From the NCBI GenBank assembly GCA_041831635.1, contig JBHASY010000132.1, forward strand, positions 1 through 64,000: 64,000 bases of DNA, given 5' to 3'. Under the pieces are notes generated by a model. The model did not search any database and had not been told where the DNA came from. It saw only the letters and a list, made by a program, of their open reading frames with translations. The position numbers and the translations under genes are program-made. Positions 63,182 through 64,000 of this stretch are shown piece by piece (within the stretch, counting starts at the first letter, position 1; the number at the start of each line of letters is the position of its first letter). The stretch is from Acetoanaerobium sp041831635. Lineage in GTDB: Bacteria; Bacillota; Clostridia; Peptostreptococcales; Filifactoraceae.

Positions 63182-64000
63182 TTATTTAAAAGTACCTACA
63201 GGATATAGCGGAAAGTTTGCAATCAGTTTTCTTGCCTCTTCTTTACAGACGTCTAAATTCGCTTTGTCTTCAGGTGCCTCAGCTACTTTATTCATAATAG
63301 CTGCTATTTGCCTGATTTCATTTTCTTTTAACCCTCTTTGAGTAACTGCTGTAAGACCTATCCTCACACCGCTTGTCACAGCAGGAGTTTCAGGATCAAA
63401 CGGAATCATATTTTTATTTACGGTAATACCTATATAGTCCAGTGCCTCTTGAAATACATTTCCTGTTATCTTCTTTCCTCTCAGGTCAGCTACCAGAAGA
63501 TGGTTATCCGTTCCACCGCTTACTATTCTAAATCCATAACCCTGAAGTTCTGACGCAAGGCATTTCGCATTTGCCACTACTTGTTTCATTATAGATTTAA
63601 ATTCATCAGACGCAGCGTATTTGAACGACCAAGTCTTTGCAGCCATAGTCTGAAGGTGTATAGAACCAAGTGCACCCGGAAAAGTTCCTTTGTCAAGCAA
63701 TTTTGCATACTCTTTTTTACAAAATACCATCCCGCTTCTGGCACTGCAAAATGTTTTTGTAGTAGATGAGGTTACAAAGTCAGCGTGAGGAATAGGGCTT
63801 GGGATTACCTCTGCTGCAACAAGCCCTGCTATATGAGCCATATCCACCATAAAGTAAGCTTCGTTTTCCTTTGCAATCTTTGCTATTCTTTCATAGTCTA
63901 TCAGTCTGGGGTATGAACTTCCACCTGCTATTATCAACTTAGGTTTTAAGTTTTTTGCCTTTTCTTCCAAGTCCTTATAGTCTATCTGCTCTGTGTTTTT
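63182..64000 (-). CDS. glyA: Serine hydroxymethyltransferase, 5' part outside the window
   Basis: 273 residues visible; the frame runs open to the right edge, so the N-terminal ~140 residues are missing. HIAGLVAAEVIPSPIPHADFV and the PLP lysine segment STTKTFCSARSGMVF are recognisable, and the C-terminal GLTAVTQRGLKENEI fits. In the main bacterial SHMT branch the lysine is preceded by His (TTTTHKT); here it is TTK, and SARSG replaces GPRGG, so this is a divergent branch. Likely makes glycine and methylene-THF from serine, but another PLP activity is possible. Confidence 0.85.
   Translation of the reverse strand, partial: KNTEQIDYKDLEEKAKNLKPKLIIAGGSSYPRLIDYERIAKIAKENEAYFMVDMAHIAGLVAAEVIPSPIPHADFVTSSTTKTFCSARSGMVFCKKEYAKLLDKGTFPGALGSIHLQTMAAKTWSFKYAASDEFKSIMKQVVANAKCLASELQGYGFRIVSGGTDNHLLVADLRGKKITGNVFQEALDYIGITVNKNMIPFDPETPAVTSGVRIGLTAVTQRGLKENEIRQIAAIMNKVAEAPEDKANLDVCKEEARKLIANFPLYPVGTFK

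Noticed and set aside
1..64000. CRISPR array, tRNA or rRNA genes
   Set aside because: No regularly spaced repeats and no recognisable tRNA or rRNA stretches were seen on reading; a dedicated tRNA search was not possible.

Overview
The window is low-GC DNA that looks chromosomal and comes from a flagellated, monoderm, Clostridia-type bacterium. The evidence is the gene content: flagellin with CsrA/FliW, SLH-domain and CsaB S-layer anchoring genes, YtgP/SpoVB-type flippase, PrsA, SpoVG, PurR, short MetG without a C-terminal tRNA-binding domain, and DUF1659/DUF2922 proteins. A Peptostreptococcaceae-like oral or gut anaerobe would fit, but that is inference. I see no rRNA, tRNA or CRISPR array.

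Layout. 1-7.4 kb: a flagellin cluster read leftwards (fliW, csrA, flagellin) followed by two glycosyltransferases, with a YafQ/DinJ-type toxin-antitoxin pair wedged between flagellin and the glycosyltransferases. 5.6-13 kb: cell-envelope genes (tagA, csaB, a DUF5693 membrane protein, an LTA-synthase-like enzyme, a MurJ-like flippase). 13-25 kb: conserved housekeeping genes (prsA, mfd, pth, prs, glmU, spoVG, purR, murC, rsmA, rnmV). 25-34.6 kb: a C39-like peptidase, tatD, metG, pncB, an SLH protein, galU and a DUF1659/DUF2922 pair. 34.7-42.6 kb: a GNAT gene broken by an in-frame TGA, a TetR-RND efflux operon, a CCG-domain Fe-S protein, mobile-element debris (serine recombinase pieces and a 112-bp collapsed IS30 element), and a copper-amine-oxidase-N domain protein. 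42.8-47.7 kb: a MacAB-like ABC export operon and a G5-NlpC/P60 wall hydrolase with a WalR-like box.

47.7-58.8 kb is an accessory island. It carries a GtrA/GtrB/GT-C type glycan decoration set, dTDP-3-amino-sugar genes (FdtA-, FdtB- and RmlB-like), acyltransferases, a DegT-like protein, a two-gene Septu-like defence cassette (PtuA ATPase and PtuB HNH) heading the same transcription unit, a sigma-like factor and a dead AAA ATPase. The GtrB-like gene is out of frame at a run of eight T, which looks like a contingency (phase-variation) tract. 59-64 kb: an EF-G-like GTPase preceded by a small orphan terminator/leader RNA, an aminotransferase, a small unknown gene and a truncated glyA.

How it may fit together (inference): CsaB and TagA would make and pyruvylate the wall polymer that SLH proteins bind. 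The Gtr/Fdt island would decorate a surface glycan or S-layer glycoprotein, possibly switching on and off. The two glycosyltransferases next to flagellin probably modify the filament.
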